Source of the DNA: Mycolicibacterium mucogenicum DSM 44124
GTDB taxonomy: Bacteria > Actinomycetota > Actinomycetes > Mycobacteriales > Mycobacteriaceae
Reading direction: 5' to 3'
DNA length: 64,000 nt
Assembly (NCBI RefSeq): GCF_005670685.2
Contig: NZ_CP062008.1
Coordinates: forward strand, 5,828,001 to 5,892,000
Shown here: positions 55,969 to 64,000 of the stretch, piece by piece
How the letters are laid out: the number at the start of each line of letters is the position of its first letter
Numbering within the stretch: position 1 is the stretch's first letter
Made by a program: the position numbers and the translations under genes
Notes under the pieces: model-generated
Told to the model about the DNA's origin: nothing
Databases searched by the model: none
The model's input: the letters and a program-made list of their open reading frames with translations, nothing else

Positions 55969-56765
55969 CTGGCCTGGATGAATGCGGCGATGCCCCGCGC
56001 AACAGCGTTGGCGATGGCCTGCTGACCCTGCTGAGACGACATCAGTGCGGCATCCTGGGGGTTCTTCATGTTGCCGCACTCGACCAGGATCGACGGGTAC
56101 TGCGCCAGGTTCAGGCCGGTCAGGTCGGCCCGGCCGTACAGACCGTTGCTGCCGATGTACGTGGCCGGCGTCAGGCCCCCCGCCACCAACTGGTCGCGCA
56201 TGATCTGCGCGAACCTGACAGATGGTCCCGCCTGCACCTGGTTGAGCGGGGGCGCGGAGTAGTTGACATGGAAGCCGTGGCCGCCGGCGGGACCGCCGTC
56301 GGCGTGAATCGACACAACGGCATTGGGTCGCATGGCGTTCGCCATCGCCGCCCGCTGGTCCACACACGCAGCCACCGCATTGTCGTTGTCCCTGGACAAA
56401 CCCACCTGCACTCCGGCATTGATGAGCTCTTGCCGGATGAGTAGCACCACATTCCACGTGAAGGTGTGCTCGGGAAAACCTGCATTGGTCGAGGTGCCAC
56501 TGGTCTGGCAGTCCTTGGTACCGCCGCGGCCGGTGGGCACCTGCTTGGTGATCGACGCGTCGTTGGCCCCGTTGTGGCCCGGGTCGAGGAACACGATGGA
56601 ACCCGCGAGAGTCTGCGCATTGGACGTTGGCGCTGTCAGCGACGACACAACGGCAGGCATACCGACCAGAACCGGCGCCGCAGCAGCCATTCTCAGCATG
56701 CGTCGGCGCGAGATGCAGCCGACGCCCTTACCTGCGTCGTCTCTTTCACACGGGCTACTGGTCAC
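55965..56765 (-). CDS. zinc N-acetylmuramoyl-L-alanine amidase (Rv3717-like)
   Basis: 266 residues from GTG 56765, chosen because TAGCAT (56778-56773) lies 7 nt upstream. A twin-arginine-like signal (SRRRMLRMAAAAPVLVGMPAVVSS) is at about 19-42. Amidase_3 zinc ligands are His64 (FLDPGHNG), Glu99 (FPEHTF) and His154 (SIHADGG), with catalytic Glu229 (ILVECGN); their spacing equals that of M. tuberculosis Rv3717. Cys residues in KDCQTSG and AACVDQR may form a disulfide. It cleaves the lactyl-Ala bond of peptidoglycan in the periplasm for turnover or cell separation. Confidence 0.92.
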   Translation of the reverse strand: MTSSPCERDDAGKGVGCISRRRMLRMAAAAPVLVGMPAVVSSLTAPTSNAQTLAGSIVFLDPGHNGANDASITKQVPTGRGGTKDCQTSGTSTNAGFPEHTFTWNVVLLIRQELINAGVQVGLSRDNDNAVAACVDQRAAMANAMRPNAVVSIHADGGPAGGHGFHVNYSAPPLNQVQAGPSVRFAQIMRDQLVAGGLTPATYIGSNGLYGRADLTGLNLAQYPSILVECGNMKNPQDAALMSSQQGQQAIANAVARGIAAFIQAS

Positions 56766-56867
56766 TGATCGGATGCTACGGACCGAGACTGGGAACACCC
56801 CCGAGCGCCCTGACACGGTTCCGTCACGAAGCAATAACTTCTTTCGGGTTCGGCGTACGGTCGAGGC

Positions 56868-58802
56868 GTGGAGACGAATGTCGAGACAGCAGGCGTCGGC
56901 GCACGGATCAAGGCCATGGCAGGCTGGGCGGCCGCACGCACCCGCAAGACCAGCCCATCGCCACTTTTGCCGTCCTGGGAAGCCCCGCCGGCGCAGTACG
57001 GCGTCGGAGTGCACCACAACGTGGCAGTGCCGATGAGCGACGGCATCTCGCTACGGGTGGATATCCACTATCCGACCGACCCGGCGACGGGCGAGCCTGC
57101 TGCCGGCCCTTTCCCCGTACTGCTCTCGATGACGCCGTACGGCAAGAAGGCGCCCCCGCCGGCCGCCCAGATCGGTGGTGGCGCAACGCCGTACCTGATC
57201 CGTCGTGGCTACATCGAGGTGATGGCCGACGTGCGGGGCACCGGAGTTTCGGGCGGGTCTTTCGAGATGCTCGGGCCCGAGCAGGTGCAGGACGGCGTCG
57301 ACCTGGTGAATTGGGCTGCGACGCTGCCCAATTCGAATGGCCGCGTCGGCATGTTCGGCATCTCGTATCTGGCCATCAACCAACTCATGACGGCCGCCGC
57401 GGTGGGTCCCGGCTCGCCGTTGAAGGCGATCTTCCCGGCGATGGCCGCCAACGATTTCTACCGCGACGTCGTCACCATGGGCGGCGTCCCGCACATGCGT
57501 ACGGTCCGCGCCTACGGTGCCACTTACTCGCTGCTGAACATGATCAACCCGGCACTGGAGTTCGCACACCGCGGCGACCATGAAAGGCCCAGGGCCGGCG
57601 GCATTTCCGCCGTGCGGCAGCGGGGCCGCGACCAGCGCGGCTACTTCAAGAACTTGATCAAGGACGCGGTCGCCGGCGGCGACACCGCATTCGACGGCAC
57701 GTTCTGGGACACCATGCGCCCCGCGGACGTGGTGCCGAAGATCGCCGAGAACGGCGTCGCGGTGTTTCTGGTGGCCGGCTGGCATGACGCGTTCCAGCGC
57801 GGCGCGCCCTTGAACTATGCGGCGTTGCAGAACACGTTCGCCGGCCGTCCCGCCGACGCCGCCATGACCGCCGACCAGCCCGTCTCCGACAAGTTCCAGC
57901 TCATGGCGGGTCCCTGGTACCACGTCTCGGATCTCGACGGGCAGCATCTGCAGGCCCTGCAGTTGCGCTGGTTCAACCGCTGGCTCAAAGACGACGAGAC
58001 CGCGGCCGTCACCGGTGCGCCGGTGCGGTTCCAGGCGATCGGCAGCCCGAAGTGGTTCCGCACCAATGCCTATCCGTTCCCGGAGGCCACCCCGACGCGG
58101 CTGTACCTGGGCCTGGGCGGCGGCCTGCATGCCACCCCATCGGCCGACGAGTCGACCGCCACGCTCCAATACCTCTCTCGCGGACCGGTTTCCGGACGCA
58201 GCCTGGAGCAGTGGAGCCTCGGCATGGGCAGTTTCATGGTGTCGCAGACGGGCCGCAGCGTCCGGTACGACCAGGACAACTCCCGGCTGCAGCGCGACGC
58301 ACTGACCTACACCACCGAGGCGTTCGACACCGAGCAGCTGCTGGCCGGGCCGGTCGGGTTGACGATCTTCGCCACTGCAGATCGAACCGAAACCCTGTGG
58401 GTCGCACACCTCGACGACCTCTCTCCGGAAGGCGTCAGCCGGCCGCTGACGCAGGGGGCGCTCCTCGGGTCGCATCGTGCCCTCGACCCGGAGGCCAGCT
58501 GGCTCCTGCCCGACGGCACCGTGCTACGACCGCGACACCTCAGCACCAAGGCTGCCGCCGAGCCCGTCGTGCCCGGTGAATTGACTCGCTACGACATCGA
58601 GGTGTTCCCGACCGCGGCGCTCCTCGCCCCGGGCCACCGGTTGCGGCTGACGCTGACGACGTACGACTTCCCGCATCTGGTGCCGACCCGCCCGCAGCGG
58701 ACGGCACTGGCGGGCGGGACGTATCGGATTTCTCAAGGGGGCGTACACGCTTCGCACCTCGTGGTGCCGTTGGCCGACCCGGCCACGATGCAGCAGTCGT
58801 AG
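56868..58802 (+). CDS. CocE/NonD-family hydrolase (X-Pro dipeptidyl-peptidase-like)
   Basis: 644 residues from GTG 56868, with TACGGT (56856-56861) 6 nt upstream. Triad candidates are Ser166 in GMFGISYLA, Asp307 in VAGWHDAF and His352 in GPWYHVSD. ADVRGTGVSGG is the family hallmark after the second strand. A C-terminal jelly-roll domain (PVSGRSLEQW...HRLRLTLTTYDFPHLVP) completes the CocE fold. It hydrolyses acyl esters or proline-linked peptides; no signal peptide is evident. Transcribed away from the amidase gene, with about 100 bp between. Confidence 0.88.
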   Translation: METNVETAGVGARIKAMAGWAAARTRKTSPSPLLPSWEAPPAQYGVGVHHNVAVPMSDGISLRVDIHYPTDPATGEPAAGPFPVLLSMTPYGKKAPPPAAQIGGGATPYLIRRGYIEVMADVRGTGVSGGSFEMLGPEQVQDGVDLVNWAATLPNSNGRVGMFGISYLAINQLMTAAAVGPGSPLKAIFPAMAANDFYRDVVTMGGVPHMRTVRAYGATYSLLNMINPALEFAHRGDHERPRAGGISAVRQRGRDQRGYFKNLIKDAVAGGDTAFDGTFWDTMRPADVVPKIAENGVAVFLVAGWHDAFQRGAPLNYAALQNTFAGRPADAAMTADQPVSDKFQLMAGPWYHVSDLDGQHLQALQLRWFNRWLKDDETAAVTGAPVRFQAIGSPKWFRTNAYPFPEATPTRLYLGLGGGLHATPSADESTATLQYLSRGPVSGRSLEQWSLGMGSFMVSQTGRSVRYDQDNSRLQRDALTYTTEAFDTEQLLAGPVGLTIFATADRTETLWVAHLDDLSPEGVSRPLTQGALLGSHRALDPEASWLLPDGTVLRPRHLSTKAAAEPVVPGELTRYDIEVFPTAALLAPGHRLRLTLTTYDFPHLVPTRPQRTALAGGTYRISQGGVHASHLVVPLADPATMQQS

Positions 58803-58811
58803 CGCGAGAGA

Positions 58812-60056
58812 CTACGCCAGGAAGCGCTGCGTGTAGGGCGCGAAGCGGGCCTTCAGGTCGTCGGGGTCGAGGCCGAACATCTCGCACGACGTCTCGACCC
58901 GACCCAGCCGGCCACGCTGGTGGCCGGCGAGGTAGTCCGCCATCGCCGCGCGCTCGGTGTCCGAAAGTTGTTCCTCCGCAAGGGCGAAGACGCTCTCCGC
59001 GGCGCCGAGATCGTCGGCCATGAAATCGTCGAAGCGAATGTCGATGGAGCGGTCCCGGCCGATGATGTCCCGATCCCGGACCAGCCTGGCAAGCATGTGC
59101 TCCAGTCGCTGCACCCAGTACGACGCGATGTATTCGACGGGAACCGGGCTGCGATGCATACGCGCCGAGTAGGTGAGCATCGCGATCATCGACAGCACCA
59201 CCGGAATCGGATCGCGGTGCGTGAAAACACCGACCACACCGGGCAATTCGGCATTGAGCACTGGTAGTTGTTCGAGATGCTGCGGCGACTTGAGCAACCA
59301 GCGCCGGCCGCCGCGCAGGAACTGCAAGGCCTTGAGCTGGGTCACCATGTGCCGGTAGTGCGGCGTCTGGTCGTGGGATTCGTAGTAGTCACGCCACGCG
59401 GGGACGTCCGCCAAGGTCTCGAAGTACATCGTGGAAAAGTCGTTGGCCAGCAACTGAATTTCCTCGTGTACGTGGTCGGTGGTCATCTCGTGCATCAGCG
59501 GGAAGTGCGGCATCACGATGTTCATCACGTTGACCGCGACGTCCATCCGGGTGCGCCGCGGGTCCGGCTCGATACCGGCCTCGGACGCCAGCGGGAACGG
59601 CTCCATCGACTCCCAGTACGGCAGGGTCCGGAAGGTTCCCGCGGCGGCCAGCAGGTTGTGCAGGTGCGTGGTCCCGGTGCGCGGCAGCCCGACGATCACC
59701 ACCGGAGGCAGCAGTTCGATGTCGTGAATCTCGGGGTGCCGCTTCAACAAATCGGTGAGCAGCAGCCGATTCTTCAACAGCTGCAGCAGTTGGCCGTAGA
59801 AGTTCACGACGCCGGGGCCGTTGAGGCCGTCGATCTGCCGGAGCGCGCCCAGCAGCACCTCGAGGCGTTCGCGGTAGTCGGTGGCGCCGAAGTCGTCGAG
59901 GCCGGTGTCGGCGCTCGCCTTGGCGTGCAGCGCGTCCGCGTCGAGCGGACAGTCCGCCGCCAGCATCGTCATCATGTCGCGGAACTGCTGCGCCTCGGCC
60001 GTGAAGGTCGGACAGGCCAGGTCATCGAGCCGGACAACGTCTGTGGTGTCAGTCAC
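58812..60056 (-). CDS. sulfotransferase family protein
   Basis: 414 residues from GTG 60056; TAACAT (60069-60064) lies 7 nt upstream, and longer frames to 60482 overlap the divergent TetR gene. The 5'-phosphosulfate loop VVIVGLPRTGTTHLHNLL is at 119-136 and the 3'-phosphate segment VVGVFTHRDPIPVVLSMIAMLTY near 275. WLLKSPQHLEQLPVL is also typical. It would transfer sulfate from PAPS to an alcohol or lipid. Mycobacteria have many such paralogues with unidentified acceptors. The TetR gene across the promoter may control it. Confidence 0.88.
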   Translation of the reverse strand: MTDTTDVVRLDDLACPTFTAEAQQFRDMMTMLAADCPLDADALHAKASADTGLDDFGATDYRERLEVLLGALRQIDGLNGPGVVNFYGQLLQLLKNRLLLTDLLKRHPEIHDIELLPPVVIVGLPRTGTTHLHNLLAAAGTFRTLPYWESMEPFPLASEAGIEPDPRRTRMDVAVNVMNIVMPHFPLMHEMTTDHVHEEIQLLANDFSTMYFETLADVPAWRDYYESHDQTPHYRHMVTQLKALQFLRGGRRWLLKSPQHLEQLPVLNAELPGVVGVFTHRDPIPVVLSMIAMLTYSARMHRSPVPVEYIASYWVQRLEHMLARLVRDRDIIGRDRSIDIRFDDFMADDLGAAESVFALAEEQLSDTERAAMADYLAGHQRGRLGRVETSCEMFGLDPDDLKARFAPYTQRFLA

Positions 60057-60083
60057 ACTACTTATGTTACTATGAGTTTCGTA

Positions 60084-60659
60084 ATGGCGAAAGAACTTGG
60101 TAGACCCCGTGATCGGCGCATCGACGACGCCGTACTGGACGCGACCGTGCAGCTCCTCGGCGAAGTCGGTTATGCCGCACTGTCCGTGGACGCCATCGCC
60201 AAGCAGGCCGGCACCAGCAAACCGGCGATCTACCGGCGCTGGCCCAGCAAGGCCCACCTCGTCCACGAGGCCGCATTCCCCGCCGGTGTCGCCACGGAAC
60301 TGCCCGACACCGGCTCTCTCGAAGGCGATGTCCGGGCCATGGTCCGCGGCACCGTGGCGGTGCTCAGCACCCCGGCGGCCCGCGCCGCGCTCCCTGGACT
60401 GCTCGGCGAGATGACCGCCGACGCCACCCTGCACAGCGCTCTGCTGGATCGGTTCGCCGACGCACTTGGTCCCGGGTTGCATGCCCGCCTCGATGCCGCC
60501 GCGGCACGCGGCGAACTCCGCGCCGACGTCGCCTCCGCTGACCTGACCGAGGTCATCACCGGTATCGCACTGCTCGCCGCACTCACACGGAGCGCTGCCC
60601 CCGATGACGACTGGATCGACCGCAACACCACACTCATTCTGAAAGGTATTGGCGCATGA
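60084..60659 (+). CDS. TetR/AcrR family regulator
   Basis: 191 residues from ATG 60084; an in-frame ATG at 60072 would add four. HTH at about 13-55: DDAVLDATVQLLGEVGYAALSVDAIAKQAGTSKPAIYRRWPSKAHLV, followed by a TetR_C-like helical domain. TACTAT (60068-60073) could be its -10. It overlaps the DUF1214 gene by ATGA, so they form an operon, and it is divergent from the sulfotransferase with only 27 nt between the starts. It probably represses both. Confidence 0.88.
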   Translation: MAKELGRPRDRRIDDAVLDATVQLLGEVGYAALSVDAIAKQAGTSKPAIYRRWPSKAHLVHEAAFPAGVATELPDTGSLEGDVRAMVRGTVAVLSTPAARAALPGLLGEMTADATLHSALLDRFADALGPGLHARLDAAAARGELRADVASADLTEVITGIALLAALTRSAAPDDDWIDRNTTLILKGIGA

Positions 60660-61756
60660 CCGAATCCGCTGCCGCTTGGCGGGAACTCCTCGACACCCTT
60701 CGCGAGCTCGACACCTCCTTCCTCGAGGGTCCGCGTGCCGTCACCGACGACCGCCAGATCGCCGACGGTTACCGGATGCTCGCGACGGGGCTCGGGGTGG
60801 CCCTCGACTGCTATCTGTTCCCCGAGCCGGGACGGCCGCAGTTCGTCACCGTCAACACCCCGACCCGGCACGACCGCCGTTGGGGCGGCGACAACACCGA
60901 CGCCTACTACCACATGTGTCCGGTCGACCCGGAGCGCAAATACCGGATCAGCGGCAACAAGGGCGACAGCGTCTACCTATCCCTGACCGCGTACAACGAG
61001 CCCTCTCCCGGCGCCTGGTCCAACCGCGTCGTCGCGATAATCCGTGACACCGACATCGAATTCGACGCCGATGGCAACTTCTCCTTCGAGCTCGGCCCAC
61101 TGCCCGAGGCAGCGGTCTTCCTGACCCGCGACTACCAGGCCGATCCGACGACGGGCCGTCCGGTCACCTGGAACATCGAGGCACTGGATGCACCGGACCC
61201 GTTCCGGCACAGTGACGCCGCAACCGCCGCCGCATTGCGGTCCAGCGCCACCTGGATTCGGACGCTGTTCGCCATCATGCCGATGCCGGTGGGCACCCGC
61301 GCCGTCGACGATGCCAGCCTCGGGCACGAAACCGCCCATCTAGCCAATGAATTCGCCGCGCCTTATCAGGTGCCGGATGCCCACTTCGGCTGGTCGGCGC
61401 GCGACGCCTGCTATTCGTACGGCAGCTTCGTGCTCGCCGATGACGAAGCTCTGGTCATCACCCACCGTCCGCCGGCATGCCGGTTCTGGAACCTGGTGGT
61501 GTGGAACCAGTTCATGGCCACCCCCGGTGCCAGTGACGCCCGTAGTTCGCTCAATGGCTACAGCGCAGTGCCCAACTCCGACGGCACGGTGACGGTCGTG
61601 TTGTCGCGCGGCACCACCTCCCACCCGAATTCGCTGACCACACTGGACTATCCGGTGGGCAACCTGGCGTTCCGCTGGTTCCTGACCGATCAGGTGCCGG
61701 ACCGGCCCGAAGTGCAGCTCGTCAAGATCACCGACGCCCCCACGTCACCTTCCTGA
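60656..61756 (+). CDS. DUF1214 domain protein
   Basis: 366 residues. The C-terminal half (RDACYSYGSFVLADDEALVITHRPPACRFWNLVVWNQFMATPGASDARSSLNGYSAVPNSDGTVTVVLS) is the DUF1214 fold, a beta-rich domain of unknown activity. The N-terminal half (YYHMCPVDPERKYRISGNKGDSVYLSLTAYN) precedes it in the usual order. No signal peptide or membrane span is apparent. Translationally coupled to the TetR gene. These proteins are often found beside sulfotransferases and lipid genes in mycobacteria, but no reaction is known to me. Its stop abuts hairpin repeat copy 5. Confidence 0.78.
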   Translation: MTESAAAWRELLDTLRELDTSFLEGPRAVTDDRQIADGYRMLATGLGVALDCYLFPEPGRPQFVTVNTPTRHDRRWGGDNTDAYYHMCPVDPERKYRISGNKGDSVYLSLTAYNEPSPGAWSNRVVAIIRDTDIEFDADGNFSFELGPLPEAAVFLTRDYQADPTTGRPVTWNIEALDAPDPFRHSDAATAAALRSSATWIRTLFAIMPMPVGTRAVDDASLGHETAHLANEFAAPYQVPDAHFGWSARDACYSYGSFVLADDEALVITHRPPACRFWNLVVWNQFMATPGASDARSSLNGYSAVPNSDGTVTVVLSRGTTSHPNSLTTLDYPVGNLAFRWFLTDQVPDRPEVQLVKITDAPTSPS

Positions 61757-61809
61757 GGGATTTGTGCACGATTTTCCGCGCCGACCGCGGAAAATCGTGC
61801 ACAAATCAC
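61757..61809. repeat. 53-bp hairpin repeat, copy 5 of 5
   Basis: Arms 61757-61780 and 61786-61809 around the loop CCGAC pair perfectly except at one outer position (GGGA against TCAC). The right end carries the stop codon of convergent hrpA (61806-61808), exactly as copy 1 does for the hydrolase gene. Confidence 0.9.
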
Positions 61810-64000
61810 GGGACGACGGCGTCGATGGCCCGGTAAATCCGCTGCTCGCTGACCGGCCGTGGGGTGCCCAACTGCTGGGCCCACAGGCTGACGCGCAACT
61901 CCTCGATCTGCCGGGCGATGTCGCGGACGTCCTCACCTTGGCAACGTAGTGGCGAAAGCGCTTGCCGCAGTTCGTCGTATGCGTCCTCGACGGCGTGGAC
62001 GCGGTCCATCCGTTCACGGTCTGCCGCCGGCGCCTGCGGCAGGCGCTCCAAGCGTCGGCCGATGGCCGTCAGGTAGCGGGTCAGGTCGGCCAGGTGGGTC
62101 ACGCCCGTCGCCGCGACGAATCCCACCGGCAGCAGCCGGGCCAACTGCGCGCGGATATCGGCGACGGCGTCGGCCTGGAGCGCAGAAGGCTTGTCGGGCA
62201 ATGCAACCTGCGCTGCGTGCGCGGCGGTCAGCACGCGCTCGACGCGGCCGACGACGTCGAGCGTCGTCGGGACCAGCTTGGCTGCGACGGTATCGCGCAG
62301 CGCCGTGAAGTCCACCGCGGTCCACACCGGCTTGGGCGCCAACACCCGCACCGCTGCGTCGGCACAGTCTTCGAGCAGCGCAGCCAGGCTGCCGTCAGGA
62401 TTGCTCGACAGCGACAGGCGCGCGCGGGGATTGAGACCGCGCTCGGCAGCCTTGACCGGTGATGGCGCCGCGAGCCGCAGCAACCGTCGCAGCCCGGGAC
62501 CCATGGCCGCGGCCTGCTCGGCCGCCGTCGGAAATACCCGGATATCCACTGCCGCACCGGTATCCACGAACGCCGGGAATCCGCGCACGGTGTGGCCGCC
62601 GGCCGAGCTCTCCACGGTGCGGGGCAGCTCGGCGAGGTCGTCCGGCCAGGCCTTGAGGCCGGTACGTTGCAGATCGCCCGCGACGGCACCCGCCACGGCC
62701 TGCCGGACCGAGCCGGCCAGTCGATCGTGCAGCGCGCCCAGGTCCTTGCCGCGCGCCACCTCGGTGCCGTCTTTCTCGACGGCGAAGGTGACCCGCAGGT
62801 GGTCCGGAATCTTGCTCAGGTCGAAGGCGTCGATCGGCACCAGAATGCCGCTGCGCCTACGCAATTCACGCTGCAGGTCCTCGAGCAGTGAGCCGTCTCC
62901 CGGATTGAGGTCCGGCAGCACCGCCCGCGCGGTGTCGGGCGCGGGCACGAAATTGCGGCGCAGGTCCTTGGGCAACGATTTGATCAGCGCGGTGACCAGC
63001 TCTTCCCGCAGCGCGGGCACCTGCCACGCGAAACCGTCGCCGCCGAGCCGGGCCAGCACCTCGACCGGAACGTGTACCGTCACACCGTCGTCGGCAGCGC
63101 CAGGCTCGAACCGGTAGCTCAACGGCAGCGACAGGTCGCCGGTCTGCCAGGTGTCGGGCTGGTCGGCGTCGGTGTCGGTGCGCAGCAGGTCGTCGCGCGT
63201 CATGGTCAGCAAGTCCGGCGTCACATGCCGCTGCTTCTTCCACCAGGCATCGAAATGCCGTGCCGACACCGCGCTTTCGGGGACCCGCTGGTCGTAGAAG
63301 GCGTAGACCTCGTCATCGCCGGCCAGCAGATCCCGGCGCCGGGCGCGCTCCTCCAGCTCTTCCAGTTCAGTTCGCAGGCGCGTGTTGTCGCGGAAGAAGT
63401 GGTGCCGCGTCTGCCAGTCACCTTCTACCAGCGCGTGCCGGATGAACAGCTCGCGCGCGACCACGGGATCCACCTGCGCGTACCCGACCCGACGGCGCGG
63501 CACCAGCGGCAGCCCGTACAGCGTCACCCGCTCGAACGCCATGACCGCACCCCGGCGGGCATCCCAGTGCGGCTCACTGAAGGTGCGCTGCAACAGATCT
63601 CCGGCGACCCGCTCGACGGTCTCCGGTTCGATGCGCGCCGCGATACGGCCGAACAGCCGACTCGTCTCCACCAGATCTGCGACGACGATCCACCGCGGCG
63701 GCTTCTTCGTCAGCACAGACCCCGGCGCCAGCACGAATCGCGAGTTGCGGGCGCCCTGGTAGTCGCGCGTCTCACCTTCCCGCAACCCGACGTGCGACAA
63801 CAGCCCGGCGGTCAGCGCGGTGTGGATGCGCAGCGGGTCGGCGTCGTCGCCCGACTCCCGGATACCGAGATCACCGGCGATGCTGCGCAATTGGCCGACC
63901 AGGTCCTGCCATTCCCGAATCCGCAGGTAGTGCAGGAATTCGTCGCGGCACATCCGGCGGAAGGCGCTGCCGGACAACTGGTTCCGCTGCTCGCGCAGGT
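61806..64000 (-). CDS. hrpA: ATP-dependent RNA helicase HrpA, C-terminal part
   Basis: The minus-strand frame is open to the window edge; 731 codons of the 3' part are visible, so the start and the helicase core lie beyond 64000. The visible N-terminal end (LREQRNQLSGSAFRRMCRDEFLHYLRIREWQDL) is the segment after the helicase-associated domain. RDYQGARNSRFVLAPGSVLTKKPPRWIVVADLVETSRLFGRIAARIEPETVE and TLYGLPLV are OB-fold and DUF3418-type landmarks of HrpA. HrpA is a DEAH-box RNA helicase of about 1300 residues that rescues stalled ribosomes in E. coli. The stop codon is inside hairpin repeat copy 5. Confidence 0.93.
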   Translation of the reverse strand, partial: LREQRNQLSGSAFRRMCRDEFLHYLRIREWQDLVGQLRSIAGDLGIRESGDDADPLRIHTALTAGLLSHVGLREGETRDYQGARNSRFVLAPGSVLTKKPPRWIVVADLVETSRLFGRIAARIEPETVERVAGDLLQRTFSEPHWDARRGAVMAFERVTLYGLPLVPRRRVGYAQVDPVVARELFIRHALVEGDWQTRHHFFRDNTRLRTELEELEERARRRDLLAGDDEVYAFYDQRVPESAVSARHFDAWWKKQRHVTPDLLTMTRDDLLRTDTDADQPDTWQTGDLSLPLSYRFEPGAADDGVTVHVPVEVLARLGGDGFAWQVPALREELVTALIKSLPKDLRRNFVPAPDTARAVLPDLNPGDGSLLEDLQRELRRRSGILVPIDAFDLSKIPDHLRVTFAVEKDGTEVARGKDLGALHDRLAGSVRQAVAGAVAGDLQRTGLKAWPDDLAELPRTVESSAGGHTVRGFPAFVDTGAAVDIRVFPTAAEQAAAMGPGLRRLLRLAAPSPVKAAERGLNPRARLSLSSNPDGSLAALLEDCADAAVRVLAPKPVWTAVDFTALRDTVAAKLVPTTLDVVGRVERVLTAAHAAQVALPDKPSALQADAVADIRAQLARLLPVGFVAATGVTHLADLTRYLTAIGRRLERLPQAPAADRERMDRVHAVEDAYDELRQALSPLRCQGEDVRDIARQIEELRVSLWAQQLGTPRPVSEQRIYRAIDAVVP

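Noticed and set aside
59268..60083. An upstream extension of the TetR frame at 60084
   Set aside because: It is antisense to the sulfotransferase, and the TetR helix-turn-helix begins only after 60084.

Overview
The window is high-GC, gene-dense DNA from an actinobacterium of the order Mycobacteriales, most likely a non-tuberculous Mycobacterium/Mycolicibacterium. Support comes from the gene content: a maltokinase-trehalose synthase pair, an antigen 85-type mycolyltransferase, PncA, two carboxylic acid reductases, a LipE-like esterase, an Rv3717-like amidase, nitrobindin, a FusA2-type EF-G paralogue and a zinc-free ribosomal protein set with its Mrf partner. About 60 protein genes are visible. 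I found no rRNA, tRNA, CRISPR array, integrase or transposase, so this is chromosomal accessory and core-like sequence rather than an obvious mobile island.

Layout. 1-8.7 kb: a small secreted protein cut by the left edge, an SRPBCC protein, a methyltransferase, a SnoaL/epimerase pair behind a KstR-like operator, msrA, an epoxide-hydrolase-like enzyme, a P450 with a divergent TetR regulator, a second TetR, pncA and an enoyl-CoA hydratase. As I recall it, this resembles the M. tuberculosis Rv0134-Rv0139 neighbourhood. 8.7-11.2 kb: a MarR-ABC transporter operon and a truncated SDR. 11.2-15.3 kb: a secreted glycosidase-like protein, then mak and treS. 15.3-21.8 kb: HugZ-like protein, pyrE, a Thr/Pro-rich membrane protein with an apparent frameshift, an F420-type flavoprotein, fusA2 and a large secreted lipase. 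21.9-30.1 kb: an AbiEi/DUF559 protein and two tandem carboxylic acid reductases. 30.1-34.4 kb: a DMT transporter, an SDR, a zinc alcohol dehydrogenase and an Ag85-like protein. 34.5-36.8 kb: a predicted zinc-starvation module of mrf facing L28-L33-S14-S18, with two Zur-like boxes between. 36.8-45.9 kb: rhomboid, thioesterase, methyltransferase-nitrobindin-LipE operon, acyl-CoA carboxylase, oxidoreductases and a YWTD propeller. 46-53.2 kb: amidase, GntR regulator, APC permease, small protein, YhfX-like PLP enzyme and aldehyde dehydrogenase. 53.1-64 kb: ilvD, XRE regulator, peptidoglycan amidase, CocE-like hydrolase, sulfotransferase facing a TetR-DUF1214 operon, and the 3' part of hrpA.

Three themes link the genes. 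First, a 53-bp inverted-repeat hairpin occurs five times, always just after a gene end, and twice its arms encode the stop codons of flanking genes. Second, the 46-53 kb cluster looks like one regulon, because the same operator-like motif sits before the amidase, the GntR gene and the permease operon. Third, at least sixteen genes have a TANNNT -10 element 6-7 nt before the start codon, the arrangement of leaderless mycobacterial transcripts; I used it to choose several starts.

All functional statements come from reading the sequence and from remembered family features. No database search was run.
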